From: Streptomyces sp. NBC_00341
GTDB lineage: Bacteria; Actinomycetota; Actinomycetes; Streptomycetales; Streptomycetaceae
Reading direction: 5' to 3'
DNA: 64,000 nucleotides
Assembly (NCBI RefSeq): GCF_041435055.1
Contig: NZ_CP108002.1
Coordinates: 7,378,001 to 7,442,000, forward strand
Shown here: positions 35,781 through 43,151 of the stretch, piece after piece
Layout of the letters: every line of letters begins with the position of its first letter
Position numbering within the stretch: the first letter of the stretch is position 1
Made by a program: the position numbers and the translations under genes
Notes under the pieces: model-generated
Told to the model about the DNA's origin: nothing
What the model saw: only the letters and a program-made list of their open reading frames with translations
Databases searched by the model: none

Positions 35781-36584
35781 ATGGATTCCCGTCGCAGAAA
35801 CAACGTCACCGTCGTGGGCCGTGCGGACGGTCCGGTCCTCCTGCTCGCGCACGGGTTCGGCTGCGACCAGAACATGTGGCGCTTTGTGGTGTCTGAGCTG
35901 GCCGAGGACTACCGGTTGGTGCTGTTCGATTACGTGGGATCGGGCCGCTCCGACCCTTCGGCATGGCGTGAGCAGCGCTACAGCTCGCTGGAGGGGTACG
36001 CGCTGGACGTGCTGGAGATCTGTGAGGAGCTGGACCTGCGCGACGTCACCTTCGTGGGGCATTCGGTCAGTGCGATGATCGGGGTGCTCGCCGTGGCGAA
36101 AGCGCCGCATCGGTTCTCCCGGCTGGTGATGGTCGCCCCGTCGCCCCGTTACATCGACGAGGACGGTTACCGGGGCGGGTTCAGCGCGGACGACATCGAC
36201 GAGCTGCTGGAGTCGCTGGAGTCGAACTACCTGGGCTGGTCCTCGGCGATGGCCCCGATGATCATGGGGAACGCGGAGCGGCCGGAACTCGGCCAAGAGC
36301 TGGCAACCTCGTTCTGCGCGACCGACCCGGAGATGGCCCGGGTCTTCGCCCGGACGACGTTCCTGTCCGACAGCCGTTCCGACCTCAAGACGGTTACCGT
36401 CCCCACGCTGGTACTGGAGTGCCAGCAGGACATGATCGCTCCACGAGAGGTCGGCGCCTACGTGCACCACGCGATTCCCGGCAGCCGGCTCGTTACCCTG
36501 GACGCGACGGGGCACTGCCCGCAGCTCGGTGCTCCGCAGACCACCGCGAGGGCGATCGCTGACTTCATCGGCGTCGCCCAATGA
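35781..36584 (+). CDS. rsbQ: RsbQ-like alpha/beta-hydrolase
   Basis: 267 residues. The ATG has GGGAG ~9 bp upstream. Triad residues are Ser95 (FVGHSVSAMIG), Asp217 (LECQQDMIAP) and His245 (ATGHCPQL), almost the numbering known for B. subtilis RsbQ. The FDYVGSGRSD segment also fits that family. RsbQ partners the PAS-PP2C phosphatase RsbP and is needed for energy-stress activation of SigB, presumably by producing or binding a small ligand for the PAS domain. Here the stop overlaps the start of a PAS-PP2C gene by 4 bp, so the pairing is preserved. The plant karrikin/strigolactone receptors share this fold. That the role is the same in this organism is inference. Confidence 0.88.
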   Translation: MDSRRRNNVTVVGRADGPVLLLAHGFGCDQNMWRFVVSELAEDYRLVLFDYVGSGRSDPSAWREQRYSSLEGYALDVLEICEELDLRDVTFVGHSVSAMIGVLAVAKAPHRFSRLVMVAPSPRYIDEDGYRGGFSADDIDELLESLESNYLGWSSAMAPMIMGNAERPELGQELATSFCATDPEMARVFARTTFLSDSRSDLKTVTVPTLVLECQQDMIAPREVGAYVHHAIPGSRLVTLDATGHCPQLGAPQTTARAIADFIGVAQ

Positions 36585-37864
36585 CGTGCCACACCGGCCC
36601 GCCTCCTGAGCCCGACGGGCAGCAGGACGCCGATGCCACCGATGCGGCGTTCACCTCGCTGCTGGAAGACAGTGCGGAGGAACTGTACGAGCAGGCTCCG
36701 TGCGGTTATCTGTCGACGCTGATGGATGGCACCATCGCGAAGATCAACAGCACGCTGCTGGACTGGCTGGGCCTGTCGCGGGGCCAGGCCGTGGGCCGGA
36801 TGCGGTTCTCCGATCTGCTGACTGTCGGCGGGAAACTCTATCACGAGACCCATTTCGCCCCGATGCTGCAGATGCAGGGCGAGATCAGCGGCGTCGCCCT
36901 GGAGATCAAAACCGCCGACAAGCAGCGAATGCCCGTACTGGTCACCTCGAAGGTGAAAACCAGCGATACCGGCGAGCCGTTGCTGATCCGTACCACCGTC
37001 TTCGACGCGCGTGACCGCCGCGCGTACGAGACCGAGCTGTTGCGCCGCCGGCAGACAGCCGAAGCCGCGCAACGGCAGGCGGAGGTCGACCGGGCACGGC
37101 TCCAGGAAGCCCTGGCCGTTCTCCAGCAGAACCTGCTGCCCGCCGTACTGCCCGTGATTCCGGGCCTGGAGGCCGGCTCCTACTACCACACGGCCTCCCC
37201 GGACCTGCTGGGCGGAGACTTCTACGACCTGTTCCAGCTAGGCGCGGACCGGTGGGCGTTCTGCCTCGGAGACGTGTGCGGCAAAGGCCCCCAGGCCGCC
37301 GCCGTCACTTCCCTGACCCGCTACACCCTGCGGGCCGCCGCCCTCCACGATCCCGACCCCATGGCCGTGCTGACCACCCTGAACACCGTGCTGCACGAGC
37401 GGTACACCAGCGGCGACCCCCGCTACTGCACCGCCATATACGGACTGCTCCAGCTGGAGGGCGACCACGCCGGCGTGCACCTGGCCGCCGGCGGCCACCC
37501 CTCCGCGCTGATCCAGCGCGCGGACGGCACCGCGGAGTTCCTGCCCACCCCGGAGGGAATGCTGATCGGTGTACTGCCCACGGCGCACTTCACGTCCGCC
37601 CGCACCCGGCTGATGCCGGGCGACACGCTGCTGCTGTACTCCGACGGCCTGACAGAGGCCCGCATCGGCCCCCGGCGCGAACTGTATGGCGACGAGGCTC
37701 TCCGCGCCTTCGCCGCCGCCCGCCCCGCCGCCGGCCCGCAGGCCCTGATCACCGCTCTCAGCGCGCTCCTCGCCTCCTTCGATGACGGACTCGACGACGA
37801 CACCGCACTCCTCGCGCTCGGCGTCCCCTCTCGCCCCGACCCTGCGAGTGAAGACCTGACATGA
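36581..37864 (+). CDS. rsbP: RsbP-like PAS-PP2C (SpoIIE-type) serine phosphatase
   Basis: 427 residues. The ATG overlaps the rsbQ stop (ATGA at 36581-36584). A PAS sensor is visible at ~40-150 (LYEQAPCGYLSTLMDGTIAKIN). A coiled coil follows at ~150-190 (ETELLRRRQTAEAAQRQ). The PP2C domain from ~190 has metal-binding Asp motifs GGDFYDLF, CLGDVCGKGPQAAA, LLYSDGLTEAR and DDDTALLAL. Such enzymes dephosphorylate an anti-anti-sigma factor and so free a SigB-like sigma factor. The target genes are not in this window. The PAS domain probably senses whatever the coupled RsbQ-like hydrolase supplies. Confidence 0.9.
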   Translation: MTCHTGPPPEPDGQQDADATDAAFTSLLEDSAEELYEQAPCGYLSTLMDGTIAKINSTLLDWLGLSRGQAVGRMRFSDLLTVGGKLYHETHFAPMLQMQGEISGVALEIKTADKQRMPVLVTSKVKTSDTGEPLLIRTTVFDARDRRAYETELLRRRQTAEAAQRQAEVDRARLQEALAVLQQNLLPAVLPVIPGLEAGSYYHTASPDLLGGDFYDLFQLGADRWAFCLGDVCGKGPQAAAVTSLTRYTLRAAALHDPDPMAVLTTLNTVLHERYTSGDPRYCTAIYGLLQLEGDHAGVHLAAGGHPSALIQRADGTAEFLPTPEGMLIGVLPTAHFTSARTRLMPGDTLLLYSDGLTEARIGPRRELYGDEALRAFAAARPAAGPQALITALSALLASFDDGLDDDTALLALGVPSRPDPASEDLT

Positions 37865-37955
37865 GCCCGCTGACTACCACCTCCCGAGTCGCTTGCACCG
37901 GTCCCGTACTGGAGCCCTCCCGAGCGCCGGGAAAACCTGTCAGGAGAAGCGCGAG

Positions 37956-38402
37956 ATGCCCGATCCGACGCTCGCCGCCAGGAGCCTGAGCCAGGCGATC
38001 GACAGCGCCGAAAGCCGGCAGATCAGCGAAGCGGGCCGTGATTTTATCGAAGAGCTCACCTTCGCGACGGCCGACGAGATCCTCACCATGCTCCGGGAGC
38101 TCCTCGCCGAGGACTGGATGGCGCTGCCGCCCTGGGCCCGGAACCTCGCCACGTACACGGTCGAGTACTGCCACTGGATCAACAGCACCTCGGCAGCTCT
38201 CCGAGCGGGCTCGGCTCGTCGCACACAGATCCGCGGTCACGGCACTGCCCCGCCCCTCTTCGAGTACCTCGCTGGCTCCAGATGTGTCCACCATCCCGGA
38301 GCCGAAGCGCGGGCGCCTTCTCCGCACCCTTGGACCACTCACACTGGTGATCTGCCCGCAGATGAAGGGCTGTTGATGAGGCAGATGTGGTGGCTCACAT
38401 AA
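37956..38402 (+). CDS. Small conserved hypothetical protein
   Basis: I do not recognise a family. The ATG at 37956 has AGGAGAAG ~7 bp upstream and is preferred over an earlier start in the same frame. The first ~90 residues are well behaved and helical (SLSQAIDSAESRQISEAGRDF, EILTMLRELLAEDWMALPPWARN), with a conserved-looking NLATYTVEYCHWINS. The last ~55 residues are rich in Pro, His, Arg and Gly and look out of frame, so a frameshift or an early natural end near 38215 is possible. It lies 91 bp after the PP2C gene on the same strand. Confidence 0.5.
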   Translation: MPDPTLAARSLSQAIDSAESRQISEAGRDFIEELTFATADEILTMLRELLAEDWMALPPWARNLATYTVEYCHWINSTSAALRAGSARRTQIRGHGTAPPLFEYLAGSRCVHHPGAEARAPSPHPWTTHTGDLPADEGLLMRQMWWLT

Positions 38403-38513
38403 ACGGTGAGGTTATGACCTGGCGGGGCGGCCGGATTGATACGGGTCCAGGTTGTCGGCCAGTGATCGGTAGGGCGAGACCTGACGGTGGGGCACTGGTC
38501 GCCGTCGTCTTGC

Positions 38514-39131
38514 TCAGCCCCGCAAATAGCGGGTCAGCATCGCCACGAGTTCGTTCTCCAGCCTGGTGGGGTCGACCGGGCCGGGCTCGGCCACGAGCGG
38601 GTGCACGATGAACTCGATCGCCGACACCGCGACCCGTGCCGCCATTGGGGTGTCGGCTACCCGGACCTCCGGGTGGCGCTCGAACAGCTCCTGGACGTAC
38701 TCGACGTCCGCCTCGTGGAACCGGGCGATCCTCTCCAGCAGGGCGGCCGACAGCGGTGGTTGTTCCATCATGACGCGCAGCAGGTGCGGATCCTCCAGGT
38801 GATTCTCGATCGATGCGCGCACGAACAGGCGGATGACCGCTTCCAGCGACTCCGGCAGGGCGCCGTTGCGGCGGCGGCTCATGGCCGCGGCGCCGGCGTC
38901 GAGGTGCCGGGTCACCAGTTCGGCCAGGATCGCGTCCTTGTTCGGGTAGTACTGGTACAGCGAACCGATCGAGACCCTGGCCTGTTCGGCGATCCGGTTG
39001 GTGGTGCCCGCGGCGTAGCCGTGCTCGGCGAAAACGTGAGCAGCCGCGTTGAGGATGCGCTGCCGGGTGAGCTCGGCGCGCGCCTGGAGTGGCTGTTTAC
39101 GTGGCTGAAGCCGTTGTTTCCCCGACGTCAT
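38514..39131 (-). CDS. TetR/AcrR-family regulator, divergent from flavoprotein/ferredoxin-reductase genes
   Basis: 205 residues from an ATG with AAAGGGG upstream. The helix-turn-helix is canonical: LTRQRILNAAAHVFAEHGYA, then RIAEQARVSIGSLYQYYPNKD. The ligand domain has the RVMMEQPPLSAALLERI type found in many TetR proteins. It is transcribed away from the PPOX-type gene. An imperfect palindrome TGAATAATTGCTCA lies in the unusually AT-rich 156-bp gap and is a candidate operator for both directions. Ligand unknown. Confidence 0.92.
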   Translation of the reverse strand: MTSGKQRLQPRKQPLQARAELTRQRILNAAAHVFAEHGYAAGTTNRIAEQARVSIGSLYQYYPNKDAILAELVTRHLDAGAAAMSRRRNGALPESLEAVIRLFVRASIENHLEDPHLLRVMMEQPPLSAALLERIARFHEADVEYVQELFERHPEVRVADTPMAARVAVSAIEFIVHPLVAEPGPVDPTRLENELVAMLTRYLRG

Positions 39132-39167
39132 GACACCCCTTTCGAAGCGGCGCCAAAGCGAGTAGCG

Positions 39168-39200
39168 CGTGAACTGAATAATTGCTCATAATAGTGCCAT
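39168..39200. promoter_or_regulatory. AT-rich divergent promoter/operator region
   Basis: A run of low GC in a very GC-rich sequence contains the dyad TGA-N2-AATT-N2-TCA (39175-39188), followed by a CATAAT box resembling a -10 element. It lies between the TetR gene and the PPOX gene and probably holds their promoters and operator. Confidence 0.5.
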
Positions 39201-39287
39201 GACCTGCGGCTGAGCCGAATTTCTCCCGCCGCGCCGACTGCGCGTCCCCGTGTATCCCACCCAGGACGAATCCGAAAGGAGTCCGCT

Positions 39288-39917
39288 ATGACGCATACCC
39301 GCGTCCGGCCGCGCCGTGTGGCACCCGCCGAGGTCCGTGCCCGGCTGGGCGAGCCCGAGGCGATGCTCAAGGAGAAGAAGCAGGACCACATCGATGCCTT
39401 CTCCCGCCGCTTCATAGCGCATTCCCCGTTCCTGGCGCTGGCCACCTCCAGCGCGGACGGACAACTGGACTGCTCGCCCCGCGGCGACTACCCGGGCTTT
39501 GTGAAGGTGCTCGACGAGCACACGCTCGCCATTCCCGACCGCCCCGGCAACAAGATCGCCGACTCCTTCACCAACCTCGCCGAGCACGACGGGGTCGGGC
39601 TGCTCTTCCTGATCCCCGGCGCCCGGGAAACGCTGCGGGTCAATGGGCGCGGCTATCCCACCGACGAGCCCGATGTGCTCGCCCGGATGCAGACCGAGGC
39701 GCGCGAACCCGTCCTGGCCATCGTTGTCGAGGTGGACGAGGCGTACTTCCACTGTGGTCGCGCACTGATCCGGTCCCGGCTGTGGGACCCCGCGAGCCAG
39801 GCGCTGGCCGACGAGCTTCCGTCGGTGGGTGAGGTCGCGGCTGCCCAGTTCGGCGTTGACATCGATCCGGTGATGCTCGAAGCGGGGCTCGAAGCGGGCT
39901 ACCGCGAGCTGTACTGA
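39288..39917 (+). CDS. PPOX-class FMN-binding flavoprotein (MSMEG_1061-like)
   Basis: 209 residues. The ATG has AAAGGAG 7 bp upstream. The split-barrel FMN domain is recognisable from FLALATSSADGQLDCSPRGD, IPDRPGNKIADSFTNL and GVGLLFLIPGARETLRVNG, which resembles actinobacterial PPOX proteins of the MSMEG_1061 group. Such proteins bind FMN or F420 and catalyse oxidations or reductions of small molecules. The substrate is unknown. It is followed after 12 bp by a reductase gene that could feed it electrons, and it is controlled from a divergent TetR promoter. Confidence 0.85.
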   Translation: MTHTRVRPRRVAPAEVRARLGEPEAMLKEKKQDHIDAFSRRFIAHSPFLALATSSADGQLDCSPRGDYPGFVKVLDEHTLAIPDRPGNKIADSFTNLAEHDGVGLLFLIPGARETLRVNGRGYPTDEPDVLARMQTEAREPVLAIVVEVDEAYFHCGRALIRSRLWDPASQALADELPSVGEVAAAQFGVDIDPVMLEAGLEAGYRELY

Positions 39918-39929
39918 CGGGGGATTTCC

Positions 39930-40838
39930 ATGCAGCAGACGGTTATCGACCGGATCGAAGAGATCGCCGACGACGTGGTCGCGGTGGCCCTGCGCGGTGC
40001 CGCCGGGCCCCTGGCACCGTGGCGGCCGGGAGCGCACATCGACCTCACCCTCCCGAACTGGCTGACACGGCAGTACTCGTTGTGCGGTGACCCCGCGGAA
40101 CGCGACCGGTATCGCATCGCGGTCCGCTTCGAACAGCTCAGCCGGGGCGGCTCGGAGTACGTGCACCGCTTCCTGAAGCCCGGTCGGACACTCGAAGTCT
40201 CCCTGCCACGCAACCACTTTCCCCTGGAACCCGCGCCTGAGTACCTCTTCGTGGCCGGCGGGATCGGCATCACGCCCATCCGGCCGATGCTGCGCTCCGC
40301 GACCGACGGGGGCGCCGACGCAACACTGGTGTACGTGGGCCGATCTCGCGCCTCCATGCCCTTCGCCGACGAGCTACGCGCCGCATACGGCGACAAGGTG
40401 ACCACCATTGCGACCGAAGAACACGGCAGGCCGGATTTCGCGGCGATGGCAGCAGGTCTGGGTCCCCGCGCACTGGCCTACTGCTGTGGCCCCGCCTCAA
40501 TGCTCGCCTCGGTCGAGGAGGCGTTTCCCGCCGGACGGCTCCACGCCGAGAGGTTCCGGCCCACCGCGCGTAAATTCGCACCGGACGCGGCGTTCGAAGC
40601 GGTGTGCGGCCGAAGCGGGCAGACGATCCACGTCGATGCCGGGAAGTCGTTGCTGGACGCGCTGAACCACGCCGGCCGGCCGGTCCCGTCCGGCTGCCGC
40701 GAAGGTGTCTGCGGCAGCTGCGAACTCACCGTCCTGGACGGCGAGCCCGAACACCGCGACGACATCGGCGCACCCGAGAGCCGGATGTACCCGTGTGTGT
40801 CCCGCTCGATTTCGCCACGCCTGGTTCTGGATCTGTAG
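39930..40838 (+). CDS. VanB/phthalate-dioxygenase-reductase-type ferredoxin reductase
   Basis: 302 residues, ATG after GGGGGA. Domains in order: an FMN/FAD-binding barrel with RQYSLCGDP, an NAD-binding domain with FVAGGIGITPI and YCCGPASML, and a C-terminal plant-type 2Fe-2S ferredoxin with CREGVCGSCELTVLDG and a final Cys in MYPCVSRS. Such proteins pass electrons from NADH to an oxygenase. No oxygenase is adjacent. The only partner in the operon is the PPOX flavoprotein, so this pair may form a two-component redox system. A short UUCG hairpin lies just past the stop. Confidence 0.9.
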   Translation: MQQTVIDRIEEIADDVVAVALRGAAGPLAPWRPGAHIDLTLPNWLTRQYSLCGDPAERDRYRIAVRFEQLSRGGSEYVHRFLKPGRTLEVSLPRNHFPLEPAPEYLFVAGGIGITPIRPMLRSATDGGADATLVYVGRSRASMPFADELRAAYGDKVTTIATEEHGRPDFAAMAAGLGPRALAYCCGPASMLASVEEAFPAGRLHAERFRPTARKFAPDAAFEAVCGRSGQTIHVDAGKSLLDALNHAGRPVPSGCREGVCGSCELTVLDGEPEHRDDIGAPESRMYPCVSRSISPRLVLDL

Positions 40839-40841
40839 GAC

Positions 40842-40855
40842 GGCTCTTCGGAGCC
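40842..40855 (+). terminator. UUCG-tetraloop hairpin after the reductase gene
   Basis: GGCTC-TTCG-GAGCC, a 5-bp stem with the extra-stable UUCG loop, begins 4 bp past the stop. Confidence 0.5.
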
Positions 40856-41037
40856 ATCACCCCGATCGTCGGGCTTTCGGCGCATACGGGCGCCGCGTCC
40901 TCAAGACCCGAAATGGCCACTACCAGCGGCTGCGGCCTGCAGCTCACCCGGGCAGGCCGCGGTCGGCGGCGGCATGCCACCCCAGCGGAGACCCCGTTGG
41001 GCGGAGAGGTTGTCGAGGAACCCGTAGATCGGGGTGT

Positions 41038-41547
41038 TCAGTTCTGCGGCTGCGCCCGGTCCCATGCCGCGTAGTAGGTGAGAGTGTCCTCCAGGATTCC
41101 GGGGTGGCGCGGCTGCCCGCCGAGGACGGTGCGGGCTTTGGCGCTGTCGACGAGTTCGTCGCGGTCGGCGCAGCCTTCCAGCATGCCGCCTGTGTCCGCG
41201 CTCTCGAAGGAGATGTCGCCGCTGTAGCCGGCGGCATTCAGGCATGCCTGCTGGACGGAGAGGAGGGTGGGCTGGTGCTCGTCGCCGAGCATGAAGACCT
41301 CACCGTCGAACGCTTCGGGGCGGCGCAGGACGGTGACGTAGGCGGCGGCGAGGTCCTGTTCGGCCTGGGCGCGCAGATGGAGCGGGTTACCGGGGTCGGC
41401 CGGGGTCTTCTCGTCCCAGACGCCGCCGGTCGTGGTGAGGAAGGTGATGCCGGTGGTGAGGACCAGGTGGCGGCTGCGCCCGGTGCGCTCCTGCGCTTCG
41501 CGGAGCGTGCGGAAGAGGAGCCGGTCGCTGCCAAGGGGGTCGTTCAT
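41038..41547 (-). pseudogene. C-terminal fragment of an NAD(P)-dependent epimerase/dehydratase-like gene
   Basis: 169 codons from the ATG at 41547. The text resembles the second half of an extended-SDR epimerase (LVLTTGITFLTTTGG, AAAYVTVLRRPEAFDGEVFMLGD, GYSGDISFESADTGGMLEGC). The NAD-binding N-terminal half and the YxxxK motif are missing, and the upstream sequence belongs to the gtrA-like gene. It is probably a remnant left by rearrangement. The family call is tentative. Confidence 0.45.
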
Positions 41548-41603
41548 GCAGCAGGGCAGCGATCTTCTTCTCCAGCAAAACAGGCCGGCCGCGGTAGTCC
41601 TGC

Positions 41604-42032
41604 TCACGGTTTCGACCCGTTGGTGTGTCCGCCAACCGGGTCCGGACGGAGCAGGATGCGGCGGGACAGGACGTACGTGAAGGGGGTGGCCGTCGCGGCG
41701 GCCACCAAGGGGGCGGCCTTGTCGTTCATCTGCGCCCATTCCACGAGGGTGTAGACGCTGATGCCCGCGATCATGTAATTCGTCAAGTTGGTCAGAGGGA
41801 AGAGCAGGAACTTCCTCCACGTCGGTCGGGTGCGGTACGTGAGGTACGTGTTCAGGAAGAACGAGCCGACCATGCTCGCCGCGAATGCGGCGGTGTACGC
41901 GGTGAAGTAGGGCAGCCACGGGTGCAGGGCGAGGTAGAAGCCGTAGAAGGTGCCGGTGTTGACCACGCCGACGAGGCAGAAGCACAGGAGTTGCACGAGC
42001 TGGGGCGAGTAGGCGGATCGCGGTGTGCTCAC
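41604..42032 (-). CDS. GtrA-family membrane protein
   Basis: 142 residues with four membrane helices (LLCFCLVGVVNTGTFYGFYL, TAAFAASMVGSFFLNTYLTY, LTNYMIAGISVYTLV, and a last one near 110-125). The early GVVNTGTFY and later FLNTYLTYR are GtrA hallmarks. GtrA-type proteins are thought to flip polyprenyl-phosphate-linked sugars made by a GtrB-type glycosyltransferase. The gene for such a transferase lies directly upstream and overlaps its start (ATGA at 42029-42032). Confidence 0.88.
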   Translation of the reverse strand: MSTPRSAYSPQLVQLLCFCLVGVVNTGTFYGFYLALHPWLPYFTAYTAAFAASMVGSFFLNTYLTYRTRPTWRKFLLFPLTNLTNYMIAGISVYTLVEWAQMNDKAAPLVAAATATPFTYVLSRRILLRPDPVGGHTNGSKP

Positions 42033-43030
42033 CTGGTTTCCAGCCGGGATGGCGCCGTCGCGGGGGACGCCGTCCTCGCCCCCTCGCCCTGCGCGGTCCC
42101 GGAGGCGCGTGGGGTGTTGGTCTCTTTGACCAGGAAGTGCGGGCGTCGCTTCGTCTCGTAGTAGATACGACCGATGTACTCGCCGATCAGCCCCAGCATC
42201 AGCATCTGCAGCCCGCCCAGCCCCACCATGACCACCAGCAGCGTCACATAGCCCGGAGCGTCGGGCCCCTCAATCATGGCCAGCACCGTCACCGCTACCG
42301 CGTACGCTGCGGCCACCGCCGACAGCATGAAGCCCAGGTAGATCGCCACCCGCAGTGGCCGGTTGTTGAACGAGACCAGCCCGTCCATGCCGTAGTTGAC
42401 CAACGCGCTGAACCGCCACTTGGTCTCGCCGGCCTCGCGTGCAGCGTTGCGGTAGTCGAAGGTGACCGTGTCGAAGCCGATCCAGGAGAACAGGCCCTTG
42501 GAGAACCTGTTGTATTCCGGCATTGACAGCAGTGCGTCCACCGCCCGCCGGGACAGCAGCCGGAAGTCACCGACCCCGTCGGTGAGTTCGACGTCCGCCC
42601 AGGTGTTGACCATCCCGTAGTACAGGCGGCTCACGGCCGTGCGCAGCGGCTTGTCGCCCTCTCGGGTGCGCCGGGCGATGACCTGGTCATGGCCGCTGCG
42701 GAACTGCTCCAGCATCCGCCCGATCAGCTCCGGCGGATGCTGGAGGTCCGCATCCATGATCACCACCGCATCCCCGGTGGTCTCCTTCAGACCGGCTAGA
42801 ACCCCGGCCTCCTTGCCGAAGTTGCGGCTGAAGGACACGTACCGGGTGCTCTCCTCGCGGTCCGCGGCAAGCGCGCGTAGCCGGCCCAGGGTGCCGTCGC
42901 TGCTGCCGTCGTCCACATAGCAGAGTTCGTAGTCGACGGGGAGTGCGTCAAGGGCCTCCCGGATCCTCAGATCGAAGAGGTCGATCACGTCCTGTTCGTT
43001 GTAGCAGGGGACCACGATCGATATTCGCAT
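42029..43030 (-). CDS. GtrB/DPM1-type family 2 glycosyltransferase
   Basis: 333 residues from the ATG at 43030, giving the canonical MRISIVVPCYNEQDV start. An ATG five codons upstream is possible. Catalytic elements are YVDDGSSDGTL, VIMDADLQHPPELI and DFRLLSRRAVDALL. Two C-terminal membrane helices (IYLGFMLSAVAAAYAVAV; TLLVVMVGLGGLQMLMLG) anchor it. It should transfer a sugar, usually glucose or mannose, to polyprenyl phosphate at the inner membrane face. GtrA is translationally coupled downstream, and an unknown polytopic protein is upstream on the same strand. Together they may decorate a surface polymer. Confidence 0.92.
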   Translation of the reverse strand: MRISIVVPCYNEQDVIDLFDLRIREALDALPVDYELCYVDDGSSDGTLGRLRALAADREESTRYVSFSRNFGKEAGVLAGLKETTGDAVVIMDADLQHPPELIGRMLEQFRSGHDQVIARRTREGDKPLRTAVSRLYYGMVNTWADVELTDGVGDFRLLSRRAVDALLSMPEYNRFSKGLFSWIGFDTVTFDYRNAAREAGETKWRFSALVNYGMDGLVSFNNRPLRVAIYLGFMLSAVAAAYAVAVTVLAMIEGPDAPGYVTLLVVMVGLGGLQMLMLGLIGEYIGRIYYETKRRPHFLVKETNTPRASGTAQGEGARTASPATAPSRLETR

Positions 43031-43151
43031 GACATCAATTTCCATGCTGAGTAGTACCGCTTTCTGGCTTCCGGATTCCCAGCGAGTGATACGAGGGTGC
43101 AGTTCGCGGAGTACAGTTTTCGCCTCAATGCCCTCGGTCTCGCAGCATGGG

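Noticed and set aside
41038..41985. 315-codon version of the epimerase-like frame
   Set aside because: The upstream part overlaps the gtrA-like gene on the same strand in another frame and has shadow composition. Only the part after 41547 looks like protein.
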